DNA of 64,000 nt from DASZUK01 sp035547695. Its GTDB lineage: Bacteria; Actinomycetota; Acidimicrobiia; Acidimicrobiales; RAAP-2. This document shows, one piece after another, positions 62,915 to 64,000 of the stretch. How positions within the stretch are numbered: the first letter of the stretch is position 1; each line of letters begins with the position of its first letter. A program made the translations under genes and the position numbers. The stretch is from contig DASZUK010000024.1 in the NCBI GenBank assembly GCA_035547695.1, positions 1 to 64,000 on the forward strand, given 5' to 3'. The notes under the pieces are model-generated. The model made no database searches, was not told the DNA's origin, and saw nothing but the letters and a program-made list of their open reading frames with translations.

Positions 62915-64000
62915 TCAAAAGGACGAGCCTGGAGGGTGTGAAGGTGCGTGTGAAGATGGGTGTGCACTAGTATCGAAATTGGAAGTGAGCAGGAGGTTTA
63001 GCGATTCCCGGTTCAACTTTGACCGGGGACCGCGCAGGGTCACCTCCACTCGTGTTCCGTATTCGAACTGGGACGCGTTGAAGATGTCGTCGAAGGGCGG
63101 CCGGTACTCCTGGTCGGAGAGCCGGCCGTCTTTCACGTCGAGGCGTTCGAAGACGGCGGCGTTGAAGAGTTTGCGGGTGCGGTCGCTGGCTTTGGGGTAG
63201 GCGTCGCCGCAGCGGGTGGCGAGCGACGCGGCGAGGTCGAGGATCTCCTGCCATTCGCCGAGGTTGGCGTCGAGGTCGGCGAGCCGGTCGTTGGCGGCGG
63301 CGATATCGGTGCCGATGCGGGCCTGCTCGGTCCGTAGCGTCGGCACGTCGATTGCGCCGCCGTAGTAGGCGTCGAGGAGCTTGCGCCGTTCGCTCCCGGC
63401 ACGGGTGAGGCGCCGGGTGAGCAGCTCGCGTTGGGCGGCGTCGGCGGCTTGGCGGTCGATGACCTCGGCGGCCATCTCCTCGCGCAGCCGTTCAGCCCAC
63501 GAGTCGGGGAGCTGGATGTGGCGGTAGAGATTCTCGATCTGGGCTTCGAGGTCACTGGCGGCGACGTAGGGCTCCCGGCAGGTGCCGGCCGGGTCGTTCT
63601 TCTGGCCGAGGCAGAAGAAGTAGGTGTAGCGGCCTTTGGAGTGCTGGGTGGAGAGCCGCCGGCCGCACACCCCGCAGTGCAGCATGCCCTTCAGGTAATG
63701 GGGTCCTTGCGTTCGCGGGTCCCCCGCGCCGCGCGGGCAGCGAGGAGCTCTTGGACCCGGCGAAAGATGTCGGGGGTGACGAGCGGCTCGTGGGTGCCGG
63801 GGTGTTGAACGCCGTTCCATTCCACGATGCCGACGTAGACCGGGTTGGCAAGGATCTTGGCGAGGCCCTGCCAGGTGATCGCGGCCTGTGGCTGCCCCGC
63901 TGGCCTCGGTTGGTGAGGCCTTGGTGGGCGAGCTCGCCGGCGAGGCGTTGCAGGGTCCAGTCGCCGGTCGCGTAGTGCTCAAAAGCGGCGGCGATGAGTG
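62915..64000 (-). pseudogene. Large serine recombinase, frameshifted twice, N-terminus outside window
   Basis: Three consecutive frames carry one protein. 64000-63899 reads LIAAAFEHYATGDWTLQRLA of the recombinase domain. About 63898-63700 reads AITWQGLAKILANPVYVGIV then RRVQELLAARAARG. About 63700-62915 reads PHYLKGMLHCGVCGRRLSTQ, a zinc ribbon with CxxC, followed by a coiled coil. Each switch coincides with a four-base homopolymer (63895-63898 and 63700-63703) that would restore the frame if one base longer. Genuine decay or read error; the catalytic serine domain is beyond the window. Confidence 0.75.

Overview
The window looks like a chromosomal segment of a very GC-rich actinobacterium, most likely of the Acidimicrobiia/Ilumatobacter type. 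This rests on three things: the gene order rho-rpmE-prfA-prmC-tsaC-glyA-wecA-like-atpIBEFHAGDC, which is the actinobacterial arrangement; a secreted protein ending in the YWxVAxDGxxFPFGDAxFxGS repeats common in Acidimicrobiia; and an F420-hydrogenase beta-type protein in the sulfite-reductase operon. The taxonomic placement is inference; no rRNA is present.

Bases 1-39,190 are core genome, by eye about 73-75% GC and almost all on the + strand. They hold translation and termination genes (rho, rpmE, prfA, prmC, tsaC), a flavin dehydrogenase, a secreted Kelch/FN3 protein, rpiB, glyA, a WecA/TagO-type glycosyl-phosphate transferase, the complete F1Fo ATP synthase operon, a PEBP protein, glpX, murA (with the Asp active-site variant), meaB, treS and a maltokinase-like gene, a PPi-type phosphofructokinase and galT. 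A divergent assimilatory sulfate-reduction locus follows: cysD-cysN-cysG(N) on the - strand, and cysH, sulfite reductase, FrhB-like, a small ORF and an ABC ATPase on the + strand. Next come a membrane protein and tRNA-Ala(CGC). This part shows two unusual habits: tandem duplications that straddle stop codons, and a roughly 41-bp dispersed repeat carried in the same reading frame in two unrelated proteins.

Bases 39,190-53,100 are a lower-GC integrative and mobilizable element starting beside tRNA-Ala. It has palindromic repeats, an HTH gene split by an IS30-family insertion, a tyrosine integrase with extra C-terminal HTH modules, a cargo block (OLD-like ATPase/TOPRIM nuclease, an unknown protein, DUF4238, and a two-gene HhH/nuclease-like operon), MobC plus a MobA-type relaxase, and a TumA/TumE-like toxin-antitoxin pair. 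The cargo lies between two paralogous small genes and two copies of a 175-base structured element of conserved length. This repeated element and the cargo it brackets are the best candidates here for something undescribed.

Bases 52,800-62,820 form a phosphate/arsenic island, nearly all on the - strand: a VOC C-As lyase/CadI-like protein, an aquaporin, a CoA-disulfide-reductase-like flavoprotein, a canonical OmpR-type regulator, pstSCAB, a second OmpR-type regulator whose receiver has lost its phosphorylation site, a chimeric USP/helicase-tail protein and a small ORF. arsR is divergent. A frameshifted serine recombinase runs off the end of the window, suggesting a second element or element boundary.
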